Counted from the stretch's first letter, positions 52,124 through 59,037 are shown. The stretch: 64,000 bases of DNA from Comamonas terrae (GCF_001544075.1 NZ_BCNT01000017.1:29004-93003), one strand, 5' to 3'. Notes: generated by a model from the sequence alone, not told the origin. A program made the numbers and translations.

Positions 52124-52379
52124 GGAATGCCTCCGCATGCGCGTCATCGGTGACCTGTGTAGCAAGCTCAGGCCAGTAAAGCTGCCAGTCTTTTGGCCGG
52201 CACTCCTTGCGCCCAACGACGCCACCGCTTTCGCGCTCTATTGCCGGGCAAAAACGCACAGGTATTGGCCGCGCACCCTTCATCCAATCCGAAAGGTCTG
52301 ACGCATGAGCACCTATCCGTCGAGCAAAGGCAGATTTACCACCACGCTCCAGCTGATTGAGGTATTCCGATAGCTTCAT
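52116..52379 (-). CDS. Cro/YdaS-like phage repressor
   Basis: 87 residues from ATG 52379. The plan MKLSEYLNQLERGGKSAFARRIGAHASDLSDWMKGAR with WQLYWPELA is that of YdaS/Cro-like proteins. It diverges from the CI gene over a shared operator region. The predicted -10 box ends just eight bases upstream of this start, so the mRNA is probably leaderless or nearly so. It should turn off CI and promote lytic growth. Confidence 0.82.
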   Translation of the reverse strand: MKLSEYLNQLERGGKSAFARRIGAHASDLSDWMKGARPIPVRFCPAIERESGGVVGRKECRPKDWQLYWPELATQVTDDAHAEAFHG

Positions 52380-52386
52380 TCCTGGC

Positions 52387-52452
52387 ATTTTAGCCAAGGG
52401 CTAATGGTAGTCAATAGCCCGCTGCTCGTTGCCCTTGTTAGCCATTCGCTAA
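52387..52452. promoter_or_regulatory. Divergent cro/cI promoters with two operators
   Basis: TTAGCC-AAG-GGCTAA (52390-52404, perfect) and TTAGCC-ATT-CGCTAA (52438-52452). Leftward promoter: TTGACT (52414-52409), 16-base gap, TAAAAT (52392-52387). Rightward -10 is probably TAAATA near 52450, with the CI ATG at 52464. The operators overlap both -10 regions, so CI and Cro should compete for them. Confidence 0.75.
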
Positions 52453-52463
52453 ATACTCAAACC

Positions 52464-53162
52464 ATGCAATCTGTAGACGTTACTCGGCGTGAAAACCTTG
52501 GGCTGCTCATCAAGGAAGCAGGCAGCCAAGCTGCGCTATCCGAGATCATTGGCAAAGCACCCGCGCAGATCAGCCAATGGCTGAATGCATCCGCCAACTC
52601 CCGAACTGGCAAGCCAAGAGTGATGAGCAATGCAATCGCCAGAGAGATCGAAACAAAGACAGGTAAGCCCATTGGCTGGATGGATCAGCCATCACCTAGC
52701 GCAGCACTTTCAACCCGCGGCGGATCCAATGTTGAATTTGAGATGCCACAAGGGGTGCGCCGTGTACCCCTCATCTCTTGGGTTCAGGCCGGGGCCTGGA
52801 AGGAAATAGTGAACACCTTTGCTCCTGGCGATGCAGACGACTGGCTCATCACCAGCGATAAAGTGTCAAACCAGTCTTTCGTTCTGCGGATTCGAGGCAA
52901 TTCCATGGAGCCAGATTTCAAGGAAGGCGACACCGTCGTCATCGACCCGAATATCAAGCCTCGCCCCGGCTCGTTCGTGGCTGCGAAGAATGGCCGCGAA
53001 GAAGCAACATTCAAAAAATACCGCCCGCGCTCCATCGATCTTTTGGGGAATGAGGTCTTTGAACTTGTACCCCTCAACGAGGACTACCCCACCATGCGAT
53101 CCGATGAGATGCCCATCGAAATCATCGGAACGATGGTCGAACACCGCAGATACTTCAAATAG
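52464..53162 (+). CDS. CI repressor, LexA-like (S24 peptidase)
   Basis: 232 residues from ATG 52464. HTH at about residues 10-45 (LIKEAGSQAALSEIIGKAPAQISQWL). The cleavage site is A109-G110 (SWVQAG), with Ser147 (RGNSMEPDF) and Lys184 (EATFKK) as the catalytic dyad. RecA-stimulated self-cleavage would induce the prophage. It maintains lysogeny by binding the TTAGCC-N3-GGCTAA sites here and at 53242-53282. Confidence 0.93.
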   Translation: MQSVDVTRRENLGLLIKEAGSQAALSEIIGKAPAQISQWLNASANSRTGKPRVMSNAIAREIETKTGKPIGWMDQPSPSAALSTRGGSNVEFEMPQGVRRVPLISWVQAGAWKEIVNTFAPGDADDWLITSDKVSNQSFVLRIRGNSMEPDFKEGDTVVIDPNIKPRPGSFVAAKNGREEATFKKYRPRSIDLLGNEVFELVPLNEDYPTMRSDEMPIEIIGTMVEHRRYFK

Positions 53163-53186
53163 TTTGATAGCACCAAACACAACACA

Positions 53187-53211
53187 GGCCTTCATTGAAG
53201 GCCATTTTTTT
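53187..53211 (+). terminator. Intrinsic terminator after cI
   Basis: GGCCTTC-ATT-GAAGGCC followed by ATTTTTTT, 24 bases after the CI stop. Confidence 0.85.
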
Positions 53212-53241
53212 CGCCCAGGTGTAATCTCACACACTTTGAAG

Positions 53242-53285
53242 TTAGCCCATGGCTATTGACACATTTATTAGCCCTTGGCTAAAGT
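53242..53285 (+). promoter_or_regulatory. Second CI-controlled rightward promoter
   Basis: -35 TTGACA (53256-53261) and -10 TAAAGT (53280-53285), 18-base spacing. Operators TTAGCC-CAT-GGCTAT (53242-53256) and TTAGCC-CTT-GGCTAA (53268-53282, perfect) flank and fill it. This should drive the right-arm genes and be shut by CI. Confidence 0.75.
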
Positions 53286-53334
53286 ACGCCCAGCGCAATA
53301 ACTTGCGCCGGGCCCACCGCATCAACGGAGGAGC

Positions 53335-53796
53335 ATGCCCCGATCTCTAAAAAGTAGCTTGCCCACGTTGTTCACCTCACCTATGCGAGGCGTCCCCGGG
53401 CCAAATAGCACCAGCGGGCACGGCCGCTGCTCTGCGCGGCATCCCTGCCGTATCCAGCCGCCAAAGTGCGTACACGGTCAACAGGGTGAGGCGAAGACGG
53501 CCAAGAACAGCAACGGTCATGCCAGTTGGAATCCTGGCAGCCCACACGGGCAAACCACAGCGCCTATCTCCATGGGCGCTGCGGCCTGCCCATACTCCGT
53601 TATCCTTGCCGTTACATACGTAACAGCTTGGAGAGAGAGACATGGTTTTTGTGCGCATTGCTTTGCTGGCCTTTCTGACGTTCTACTCGTTCAGCATGGG
53701 CCAGATACCGCCCGCGGGGCTCAATGGCTTCGGCAAGCTGGTCGCCGGCTTGTTTTTTGTATTTGCACCAGCGCTTTACCTGCTGCCCACCTATGA
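53335..53796 (+). CDS. Possible 153-residue protein (ash-like?)
   Basis: The ATG has a strong GGAGGA, and it is the first start behind the repressed promoter. The translation is odd: Ser/Gly/Pro/Cys-rich (SLKSSLPTLFTSPMRGVPGP, HGQTTAPISMGAAACPYSVI) and overlaps the next gene by 155 bases in another frame. It vaguely recalls Ash-type phage proteins, but this is not secure. It may be a leader or regulatory RNA instead. Confidence 0.35.
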   Translation: MPRSLKSSLPTLFTSPMRGVPGPNSTSGHGRCSARHPCRIQPPKCVHGQQGEAKTAKNSNGHASWNPGSPHGQTTAPISMGAAACPYSVILAVTYVTAWRERHGFCAHCFAGLSDVLLVQHGPDTARGAQWLRQAGRRLVFCICTSALPAAHL

Positions 53797-54088
53797 GGCC
53801 TGGAAACGCCAGCAACCCAATATGACCCCCACGGTGCTGGTCAATATCTTCCTGGGCTGGACGCTGATCGGCTGGGTGGCAGCCATGGTGATGGCATACA
53901 AGAGCACCGAGCCCCAGAAGGTCGAGCTTGTGTACAACGAGCCAGCACCCACCTACACCCCCGCACCGGCGCAGCCTGCCAGCAAGCCCAGCATTGCAGA
54001 CGAGCTGTCCAAGCTGGCTGACTTGAAGCAGCAGGGCCTGCTGACAGAGGAAGAATTCAACCAGCAAAAGGCAAGGTTGCTTGCCTAA
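53642..54088 (+). CDS. Superinfection-immunity (Imm-type) membrane protein with SHOCT tail
   Basis: 148 residues, GGAGAGAGAGAC before the ATG. Three membrane segments, the last including TPTVLVNIFLGWTLIGWVAAMVMAYK, the core of the T4 Imm-like family. The end (IADELSKLADLKQQGLLTEEEFNQQKARLLA, residues ~117-148) is a short C-terminal SHOCT domain. It probably blocks entry of related phages' DNA at the inner membrane while the prophage is resident. It lies under the CI-controlled promoter. Confidence 0.82.
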   Translation: MVFVRIALLAFLTFYSFSMGQIPPAGLNGFGKLVAGLFFVFAPALYLLPTYEAWKRQQPNMTPTVLVNIFLGWTLIGWVAAMVMAYKSTEPQKVELVYNEPAPTYTPAPAQPASKPSIADELSKLADLKQQGLLTEEEFNQQKARLLA

Positions 54089-54118
54089 CGATCTGCCAAA
54101 CGGCCCCAAGGTACGTCT

Positions 54119-54328
54119 ATGTCAAAAGCCAATCCCCTGCCACACATTACGAGCCTTGAGGAAATCTGGGCCCGCCACGGCTACCGGCTGGAGCGGGTGC
54201 AGCAACCCATGGGCGCACCACGGCGCAATGTCTATGCCCCGGATGGCCAGATCGTGCTAGCCGATACAGACTCCGATGAGGAGACGGAATACCTGCAGCA
54301 GCATGGAATGCTGCCCAGCAGCGACTAA
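54119..54328 (+). CDS. Small phage protein of unknown function
   Basis: 69 residues. HITSLEEIWARHGYRLERVQQ then VYAPDGQIVLADTDSDEE: a short alpha/beta-like protein with an acidic end. It follows the immunity gene by 30 bases and precedes a terminator, so it may close that transcript. Confidence 0.55.
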   Translation: MSKANPLPHITSLEEIWARHGYRLERVQQPMGAPRRNVYAPDGQIVLADTDSDEETEYLQQHGMLPSSD

Positions 54329-54353
54329 GCAGCAAAGATAACCCTCCACCCCC

Positions 54354-54388
54354 AGCCCGCACGGCACGCGCCCTGCGGGCTTTTTTTC
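54354..54388 (+). terminator. Intrinsic terminator
   Basis: AGCCCGCA...TGCGGGCT stem (8 bp, 12-base loop) with TTTTTTT, just before the next gene. Confidence 0.8.
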
Positions 54389-54408
54389 GCCTAATGAAAG
54401 GGAAACCC

Positions 54409-54672
54409 ATGTGCCAATGCCGCCAAGACATCGAACAGAAGCTCACGGAACATTACGCAGCCAAGCTACCCCACTCCCGCGAAGTGGATGCAAAGCTCAC
54501 TGGCTATGCCATAACGCTCGGCACTGGCCTGGGCATCAAGCCCTATATGGCTGCCGAGATCCGCCACACCGTCACGATCAAAAAAACCGGCGCTGATAAG
54601 CGCAAGACCGAGAAAGTGAACATGTATTTCAGCCACTGCCCGTTCTGCGGCGAAAAGCTGGAAAAGAGCTGA
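54409..54672 (+). CDS. Small Cys-containing phage protein
   Basis: 87 residues from ATG 54409 (AAAGGGA upstream). CQCRQDIEQKLTEHYAAKLP opens it and FSHCPFCGEKLEKS closes it, so a zinc-ribbon end and CxC start are likely. No function known; lies between two terminators. Confidence 0.6.
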   Translation: MCQCRQDIEQKLTEHYAAKLPHSREVDAKLTGYAITLGTGLGIKPYMAAEIRHTVTIKKTGADKRKTEKVNMYFSHCPFCGEKLEKS

Positions 54673-54746
54673 CGGAGATTCGGAAATGTGACCTAAAGGC
54701 GAGCATGCAGCTTGCATGTGCCCACCCCCGCAGGGCTTTAGCGGGG

Positions 54747-54860
54747 CCATCTGGCGTGACCACTGCGCAGGCGCAGCGTTCGGGAATGGGCCCGGCCGCT
54801 GTGAAATATGGAAGCACCGGGCGCACCGCGCCTGGTGGGCAACGTGGTCACACCAGATGG
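54747..54860. other. Structured element with 17-bp inverted arms
   Basis: CCATCTGGCGTGACCAC (54747-54763) and GTGGTCACACCAGATGG (54844-54860) are complementary with one mismatch and enclose 80 GC-rich bases with further short inverted repeats. The element lies in the 318-base gap 54673-54990, in which no gene with a good start was accepted. It may be a small RNA or a mobile palindrome. Confidence 0.55.
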
Positions 54861-54944
54861 TTTTCGCCGGGCCTGGGATTTCCGCCATCCCTCCAAGTAC
54901 CTTCCCCAGGCACGCCCGCCAGGGCACCGGCATTTTTCACCCAG

Positions 54945-54979
54945 GCCCGCCAGCTGCTGCTCGCGGGCTTCTTTTCTTC
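54945..54979 (+). terminator. Probable intrinsic terminator
   Basis: GCCCGC (54945-54950) pairs with GCGGGC (54963-54968), followed by TTCTTTTCTT; just before the next gene. Confidence 0.6.
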
Positions 54980-54990
54980 AGGAACCCCAT

Positions 54991-55683
54991 ATGCCCACCG
55001 TTCTCGACCTCATGCGGCGCCTGCATTGCTCACCGGACACCCCATCCGCGCGCCAGTTTCTCTGCGCTAACTTTCGCGCTCAAGGCTTTGTGATTGCCTC
55101 GGATGGCGGGGCGATGATTGCCATCCCCGAGGAGACCGCACCGACGTGCGACATTGCCCTGCCATCGAACAAGCACAGCTTTATCGAATCGCAGCGCACC
55201 CAGTTTGTGGCCACGCCTAACGACCGCTGGCATCCCTTCGATGTGCTTCTGTCCCATCCAAAGCTGCAGAGCCTGGAAAGCTGCAAGCTATGCAAGGGCA
55301 AAGGCTGGCTCGTCATTCGCAAATGCAAAAAATGCAAGGGCCAAGGGGAACTCAAACGCGGCAAGCGCTTTCACCCGTGCTCGAAATGCGAAGAGACAGG
55401 CACCGTCTACTGCCCAACCAGCTGCACGGATGATGCACATGCGTGCGACATCTGCCAGGGCGACGGCCAGAAGCCCAAAAAGGTCTACCACGGCAGGTAC
55501 TGCAACATCCCGCTGCCAGGAATCGACTACTGCCATGGCATCGACGGGAAGTATGTGCGCCTGTTTGCCCAGCTGCCCAATGCACGCTGGAGCGCACCAC
55601 AGCGCCTGAGCGAAACCGATTGCGGCGCCATCCTCGTGCGCTTCGATAGCGGCTGGGGCGCCATCATGCCGCTGCGGGGCTGA
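54991..55683 (+). CDS. Protein with DnaJ-type CxxCxGxG zinc-finger repeats
   Basis: 230 residues from ATG 54991 (CAGGA upstream). Residues about 95-165 have four repeats: CKLCKGKGW, CKKCKGQGEL, CSKCEETGT and CDICQGDGQ, i.e. the DnaJ cysteine-rich zinc domain without a J domain. The flanks (about 1-85 and 170-230) are unfamiliar. In phages such isolated domains are of unknown role; chaperone-like binding of partners is an inference. Confidence 0.7.
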   Translation: MPTVLDLMRRLHCSPDTPSARQFLCANFRAQGFVIASDGGAMIAIPEETAPTCDIALPSNKHSFIESQRTQFVATPNDRWHPFDVLLSHPKLQSLESCKLCKGKGWLVIRKCKKCKGQGELKRGKRFHPCSKCEETGTVYCPTSCTDDAHACDICQGDGQKPKKVYHGRYCNIPLPGIDYCHGIDGKYVRLFAQLPNARWSAPQRLSETDCGAILVRFDSGWGAIMPLRG

Positions 55684-55704
55684 CCCGCCACACCTCACCC
55701 ACCA

Positions 55705-55734
55705 CCCGCCCGGCAGCAGCCCGGCGGGTTTTTC
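55705..55734 (+). terminator. Intrinsic terminator
   Basis: CCCGCC pairs with GGCGGG around an inner CGG/CCG stem, followed by TTTTTCTTT. Confidence 0.75.
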
Positions 55735-55757
55735 TTTGCCCACCACCGGAGCCACCC

Positions 55758-55964
55758 ATGCACGCCTCTCGCACCGTCATGCCCAGCATCCGCTGCACCG
55801 ACCCGGCTTTCCAGTACCGCAATGCGGTCAGCACCAATCTGGCCGACACCTTTGCCCAGGCCCGCGACCGCATCGCAGCGCAGCAGGCTCAGACAAAGAA
55901 GCCCACCCGGTCCCGCCGCCAGCAGCCGCCGGCGCTTGCCAATCTGAGCCTGCCGCTGCTGTGA
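55758..55964 (+). CDS. Small phage protein of unknown function
   Basis: 68 residues, CGGAG before ATG. Basic C-terminal half (QQAQTKKPTRSRRQQPP) suggests nucleic acid binding. No family. Confidence 0.5.
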   Translation: MHASRTVMPSIRCTDPAFQYRNAVSTNLADTFAQARDRIAAQQAQTKKPTRSRRQQPPALANLSLPLL

Positions 55965-55972
55965 GGACCGCC

Positions 55973-56107
55973 ATGCATACCTTCATCCTGAGCTGTGCTG
56001 GCGTCTCCATCCAGCACACCGCCCGCAGCGCTGCCGAAGCCTTCGCGCATGCATTCGCCCTCCTGGGCCACCTCGGCCACGGAATCACCTGCAGATGCAT
56101 CCGCTAG
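55973..56107 (+). CDS. Tiny phage protein
   Basis: 44 residues (MHTFILSCAGVSIQHTARS, then AFALLGHLGHG). Begins 8 bases after the preceding gene; the ribosome site GAGGA overlaps that stop. Function unknown, possibly membrane-associated. Confidence 0.45.
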   Translation: MHTFILSCAGVSIQHTARSAAEAFAHAFALLGHLGHGITCRCIR

Positions 56108-56251
56108 ACACCGTGCTGCAGCAGCTGCAGCAATGCGATCGACAGCGCAGCCATGTTCTGCGCGCTATGGAAAGCAAAGCTGCAAGCGCATACGCGCTGC
56201 CGCTTTCCGCCGACACCTATTTCTCCACCCAGCATGCAAAGGAGCAACGCC

Positions 56252-56512
56252 ATGCACACCAATTCCTCTATCGTGGTTTACGGCCCGCAGGGCTGCGGCA
56301 AGGCCACCAACACCAACCGTCTGCTGCAGCACTTCGGCCTCGACAAGGTCTATGACGCCGACTGCGCACCGCTCACCAGCGCCCAGCAGCTGCCCCGCCA
56401 CGGCACGCTGATCCTGGCCACCGAGGCCCCGCCCCGCTGCCCCGTGCGCTGCATGAGCTACGACCAGGCCATGCGCCAGATCAAGCAGGCCGGCGCAGCC
56501 ACCCATGGCTGA
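56252..56512 (+). CDS. Small P-loop-like phage protein
   Basis: 86 residues; AAAGGAG precedes ATG 56252. It begins with IVVYGPQGCGKATNTNRLL, a Walker A-like loop with an Ala in place of the usual Thr/Ser after GK. A beta-strand/helix follows with LILATEAPPRC. It likely binds a nucleotide; activity unknown. It overlaps the next gene by eight bases. Confidence 0.65.
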   Translation: MHTNSSIVVYGPQGCGKATNTNRLLQHFGLDKVYDADCAPLTSAQQLPRHGTLILATEAPPRCPVRCMSYDQAMRQIKQAGAATHG

Positions 56513-56717
56513 CATGCTGCGCAGCACCTGGGCCGGCGGCTCGGTGCTGATCCCCAAGGAACAGGTGGAGGCAGAGGCACGGCAGGCCTACGCCGAGGGC
56601 CGCAGCGCAAACGAGGCCTGCCCCTACCCGTACCGCACCGACGCCGCCCTGCACTGGCTGGCGACCTACAACCTCTGCCTGCCGCTGCGCAGCAAGACTG
56701 ATCTGACACAGCAATGA
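56505..56717 (+). CDS. RMF/CrpP-like small protein
   Basis: 70 residues. The motif RQAYAEGRSANEACPYPYRTDAALHWL echoes the ribosome-modulation-factor/CrpP plan (A..G..A....CPY......W..G/A). RMF dimerises ribosomes in stationary phase; phage versions are of unproven role. Overlaps neighbours at both ends. Confidence 0.55.
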   Translation: MADMLRSTWAGGSVLIPKEQVEAEARQAYAEGRSANEACPYPYRTDAALHWLATYNLCLPLRSKTDLTQQ

Positions 56718-56950
56718 CGACCTCACATATACCCAAGGGCAGCATGTGCACCTCCTGCAGCCGCGGGTCCAGCGCCTGCGCAGACCTGCGCTTTCACAGC
56801 ATGCAGCCCATCCAGCGCTATCAGGACGGCACCACAGCCGTCAAGTGCGTCAACCACCAGGCCGCCGACGCAACCACACCGCCCATGTGCCTGAGCTGCG
56901 GAGCACGCAACCACCCACTACCTGACGGCAGCCTGCCCTGCGGCCATTGA
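56714..56950 (+). CDS. Small Cys-rich phage protein
   Basis: 78 residues with CTSC, CADLRFH, CVNH, CLSCG and a final CGH, suggesting one or two zinc knuckles. The four-base ATGA overlap with the previous gene supports translation. No named family. Confidence 0.55.
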   Translation: MTTSHIPKGSMCTSCSRGSSACADLRFHSMQPIQRYQDGTTAVKCVNHQAADATTPPMCLSCGARNHPLPDGSLPCGH

Positions 56951-56979
56951 CCCATCACCACCACCCGAAGGAGCTACCC

Positions 56980-57588
56980 ATGCACATCGCGCACGCCGAC
57001 AACATCCACATCCACCTGCCGCCCAGCTTTGCCCTGGGCACGACACTGGAGACAGCTCTCGAATCCAGCGCCCTCACACCGGAGTCCATGGCCACTTCCT
57101 CCGCCGGCAGCAGCTTGCTGGCCATCCACACAGTGGGACACGGCGAATACTGGACCGGCCAGGGCGGCCACTACATCTGCACATTGCCCGCGCTGCACGG
57201 CCTACCCGCCCGCCACCTGATCGCGGCCGCCGAAGAAAACGAATGCACCTGGGGCAAAGGCGGCGAGGACGTGCCCGGCGCAACCAGCCAGTACGACGGC
57301 AAGGCCAACACCGCCGCGCTCCTGGCGCACGGCGGCCACCCCGCAGCCGAATGGGCCGCAGCCTACGAGGCCAACGGCCACAAGGACTTCTACCTGCCCA
57401 GCCGCTTCGAGTGGCTCATGTGCTATCTGGCTGCGCCCCAGCTGTTCAAAAAGGAAGGCTGGTACTGGAGCAGCTCGCAATACTCGCGCCACTTCGCCTG
57501 GTGCCAGGACTTAGAGCTCGGCAGCAGCGACAGCATCGGCAAGGGCTACGAGCTCCGCGCTCGCCCCGTCCGCACGATTCAACTTTGA
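56980..57588 (+). CDS. DUF1566 / C-type-lectin-fold protein, DGR-target-like
   Basis: 202 residues, AAGGAG before the ATG. The fold is of the FGE/C-type-lectin kind: GGHYICTLPALHGLPARHLIAA, then NGHKDFYLPSRFEWL, then WYWSSSQYSRHFAWCQ and a closing LRARPVR. In diversity-generating retroelements this last ~40 residue stretch is the variable region that is mutated at adenines to vary ligand binding. The next gene is a DGR-type reverse transcriptase, which strongly suggests this was its target. It lies in the accessory arm, not with the tail genes, so the ligand and its place in the virion are unknown. Confidence 0.8.
   Translation: MHIAHADNIHIHLPPSFALGTTLETALESSALTPESMATSSAGSSLLAIHTVGHGEYWTGQGGHYICTLPALHGLPARHLIAAAEENECTWGKGGEDVPGATSQYDGKANTAALLAHGGHPAAEWAAAYEANGHKDFYLPSRFEWLMCYLAAPQLFKKEGWYWSSSQYSRHFAWCQDLELGSSDSIGKGYELRARPVRTIQL
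57460..57588 (+). other. Putative DGR variable region
   Basis: C-terminal coding end of the DUF1566 gene. Positions that are typically variable read Y,S,H,F,C,L,L,S,S,D,S,I,G,Y between fixed W/S/G/R residues, and it contains a TTA leucine codon (57511-57513), rare in this genome. No matching template repeat was found by eye in the window. Confidence 0.5.
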
Positions 57589-57609
57589 CCCTTCACCCCT
57601 TCACTACTT

Positions 57610-57636
57610 CCGGCGCTCAGCGCCGGTCTTTTTTTC
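57610..57636 (+). terminator. Intrinsic terminator between target and RT genes
   Basis: CCGGCGC-TCA-GCGCCGG followed by TCTTTTTTT, directly upstream of an AGGAG/ATG. Confidence 0.8.
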
Positions 57637-57650
57637 TCTACAGGAGCTTT

Positions 57651-58598
57651 CATGCGCACTATCAATCTCCCACCCGCCCCAAGCCGCGCGAGGTCTGGGC
57701 CGCAGACTTCCGCGATCGCATCGTGCACCACCTGCTCTACAACCGCATTGCACCTCGGTTCCATGCCGCCTTCACGGCAGATTCCTGCGCCTGCATTCCC
57801 GGCCGCGGCACGGTGTACGGCGCCAAGCGCTTGGAGCAGCAGGCCCGCAGCGTAACGCGCAACTGGAGCCGGCCCGCCCATTACCTCAAGTGCGATTGCG
57901 CCAACTTTTTTGTCTCCATCGACAAACTGGTCCTGCGCGAGCGCATTGCCCGCAAGGTGCACGAGCCCTGGTGGATGGAGCTGGCCGACACCATCCTGTT
58001 CCACGACCCGCGCGAGAACGTCGAGGTGCGCGGCAGCGAGAAGGATCTGCGCAAGGTGCCGCCGCACAAAAGCCTGTTCAACGCGCCGCCGGATACCGGC
58101 CTGCCCATCGGCAATCTGTCCAGCCAGTTCTTTGCCAACGTGCTGCTGGACGGGCTTGACCAGTACATCAAGCACCGCCTGCGTGCACCGCATTACGTGC
58201 GCTATGTGGACGACTTCGTGCTGCTGCACCCTTCGGCCAATTGGCTCACCAGTGCGCTGCGCAACATCGAGGAGTGGTTGCCGCAGAACCTGCAGCCGCA
58301 CCTCAACCCGCGCAAGACCATCATCCAGCCCGCCGCGCGCGGCATCGACTTCGTGGGTCAGGTCATCAGCCCCTGGCGACGCACCACCCGCCGTCGCACG
58401 CTGCGCTCCGCCCTACAGCGGCTGGAGCACATGCCCGCCGCCGAAGTCTTTGCCGCCGGCAACAGCTACCTCGGCCTGACCCGCCAGGCAAGCGCAAGCC
58501 ACCACGAACAAGCCCTGCTGTGCCGCGCGCTACTCAAGCGCGGCCATGCCATCGAAGGTCTGCACCTTTCCAAAGCATTCAGGAGCCACCATCCATGA
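57651..58598 (+). CDS. DGR-type reverse transcriptase, 5' end disrupted
   Basis: The readable RT runs from about 57684 (PKPREVWAADFRDRIVHH) to the stop, about 305 residues. Motif A reads LKCDCANFFVSID, motif B GLPIGNLSSQFFANV (the IGxxxSQ signature of DGR enzymes, where retroviral RTs have QGxxxSP), motif C RYVDDFVLLH. The end (GNSYLGLTRQASASHHEQA) is also typical. About 60-70 N-terminal residues before PKPREV are missing. The only well-placed start (AGGAG then ATG 57652) is one base out of frame, and no in-frame start has a ribosome site. Likely a broken gene, unless a frameshift or sequencing error restores it. It overlaps the next start by four bases. Confidence 0.78.
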   Translation, partial: HAHYQSPTRPKPREVWAADFRDRIVHHLLYNRIAPRFHAAFTADSCACIPGRGTVYGAKRLEQQARSVTRNWSRPAHYLKCDCANFFVSIDKLVLRERIARKVHEPWWMELADTILFHDPRENVEVRGSEKDLRKVPPHKSLFNAPPDTGLPIGNLSSQFFANVLLDGLDQYIKHRLRAPHYVRYVDDFVLLHPSANWLTSALRNIEEWLPQNLQPHLNPRKTIIQPAARGIDFVGQVISPWRRTTRRRTLRSALQRLEHMPAAEVFAAGNSYLGLTRQASASHHEQALLCRALLKRGHAIEGLHLSKAFRSHHP

Positions 58599-59017
58599 AA
58601 TTTCAGCCCATCCACCGCTCCCGCATCGTTGCAGCCCTGCAGGAATACGGACCCATGACCACCCAGGAGCTCGCAGATCAGCTGGACCTTCCCAAGAAAA
58701 TCGTTGCTTCATGCATCGCCAACACCCGCTATCTGCACCCTGGAAAAATCCTGCGCGTCGTGCGCCGCCTGCCCGTTACGGGCCAGTGGGGCCGCGATGT
58801 GGCGGTCTATGCTGCCGAGCCCGGCCCGGATGCAGACTGCAAAGTGAACCCCGCGAAACGCCGCAAGCAGGTGCAGACCCGGTACCGGGAAAAGCACAAG
58901 GCCCTCATCAGTGCCCGCAGCCTCAAAAAGATTCCGTCGCCCATCAACCCGTTCATGGGCTTGGTAGCGCGCGAGAACAGATCCGCATTAGCCAGATATA
59001 GCCGCATCACAGGCTAA
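58595..59017 (+). CDS. Winged-helix DNA-binding protein
   Basis: 140 residues; ATG overlaps the RT stop (ATGA), with AGGAG upstream. The N-terminus, RIVAALQEYGPMTTQELADQLDLPKKIVASCIANTRY, is a MarR/ArsR-like winged helix. The C-terminus is Lys/Arg-rich. It resembles phage regulators or NinX-like proteins only loosely. Its coupling to the RT suggests it belongs to the same unit. Confidence 0.65.
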   Translation: MKFQPIHRSRIVAALQEYGPMTTQELADQLDLPKKIVASCIANTRYLHPGKILRVVRRLPVTGQWGRDVAVYAAEPGPDADCKVNPAKRRKQVQTRYREKHKALISARSLKKIPSPINPFMGLVARENRSALARYSRITG

Positions 59018-59037
59018 AGCAACCACCACCAAACCAC

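Noticed and set aside
53377..53658. Minus-strand 93-codon frame
   Set aside because: No site or family, and it faces the repressed rightward promoter transcript.
54705..55093. Overlapping plus frames of about 120 codons in the gap before the DnaJ-like gene
   Set aside because: Gly/Pro/Arg-rich, no start signals, coincide with the structured inverted repeat.
56095..56355. 86-codon frame overlapping the P-loop-like gene
   Set aside because: No ribosome site, and 104 bases overlap a better supported gene with AAAGGAG; the tail is His/Gln/Arg-rich as in shadows.
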